Shown piece by piece: positions 63,834 through 64,000 of a stretch of 64,000 bases of DNA (the first letter of the stretch is position 1; each line of letters opens with the position of its first letter). This DNA is from Branchiostoma floridae (taxonomy: Eukaryota; Chordata; Leptocardii; Amphioxiformes; Branchiostomatidae). Location: assembly GCF_000003815.2 (NCBI RefSeq), contig NC_049984.1, positions 9,983,087 through 10,047,086 of the forward strand, read 5' to 3'. The notes beneath the pieces were generated by a model. It was given only the letters and a program-made list of their open reading frames with translations, was not told the DNA's origin and searched no databases. Both the position numbers and the translations under genes were made by a program.

Positions 63834-63992
63834 TAATCTCCAAGCAGATCCTACGGTAGCATAAGATAGTATCAAAAGCTGGCAGAGGAGGGAAGCCGGC
63901 TTAGGAGTGGCAAATGTACACCTCTTAGCTGACTACACTCCTTGGCCAGTTTGGTACTATCTTATGCCATTGTAGGATCTGCTTGGAGATTA
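63834..63992. mobile_element. MITE with TAATCTCCAAGCAGATCCTA ends
   Basis: Inverted ends of about 48 bases (first 21 identical) bound 159 bp. The left flank CTGACTCG(T) at 63825-63833 recurs as CTGACTCG at 63993-64000, where the window ends, so a target duplication of 8 or 9 bases is likely. Confidence 0.8.
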
Positions 63993-64000
63993 CTGACTCG

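Overview
The window reads as an animal nuclear genome, most likely an amphioxus (cephalochordate) or a close invertebrate deuterostome. The grounds are spliced genes with GT-AG introns, proteins of vertebrate-like similarity, vertebrate-like local gene order, and abundant short inverted-repeat transposons, LINE tails and microsatellites. The species call is inference from recalled similarity; no search was run.

Four protein genes are supported. (1) FARS2, mitochondrial phenylalanyl-tRNA synthetase, minus strand, five coding exons between 4109 and 655, giving 446 residues. (2) LYRM4/ISD11, the partner of the mitochondrial cysteine desulfurase, plus strand, three coding exons between 4592 and 19693, giving 87 residues; its last exon is a 57-base piece after a 13.6 kb intron. 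The two genes are head to head with 482 bases between start codons, and both start codons sit in a YY1-like ATGGCGGC. (3) and (4) Two single-exon PPP1R3-type glycogen-targeting subunits of protein phosphatase 1, divergently arranged: 43680-44618 (minus) and 49581-50459 (plus). The plus-strand copy has a compact promoter with a full CRE, a second partial CRE, CCAAT and TATA. The order and orientation FARS2, LYRM4, PPP1R3 match the human 6p25 cluster FARS2-LYRM4-PPP1R3G as I know it, which suggests old microsynteny.

Layout: 1-4109 FARS2, with a fold-back in intron 4 and a 5S-rRNA-derived SINE in intron 1. 4110-4591 shared promoter. 4592-19693 LYRM4, whose long second intron holds at least seven transposon copies, including two copies of a 350-bp CAGGGCTC element with perfect 5-bp target duplications and a 246-bp satellite of paired octamer motifs. 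19694-43679 is gene-poor, with a 5'-truncated LINE (460-codon open fragment), several MITEs, microsatellites and a fold-back hairpin pair. 43680-50459 holds the PPP1R3 pair, with an assembly gap at 46239-46405 and a heat-shock-element cluster near 48450. 50460-64000 has no recognised gene but holds a second copy of a 0.93-kb TA-flanked element, a nested G/C-rich element, a MITE with 63-bp identical terminal repeats, and two nested inverted-repeat elements at the window edge.

I found no wholly new biochemical system. The most unusual material is the regulatory layout of the two gene pairs and several apparently undescribed transposon families whose ends and target duplications can be read directly.
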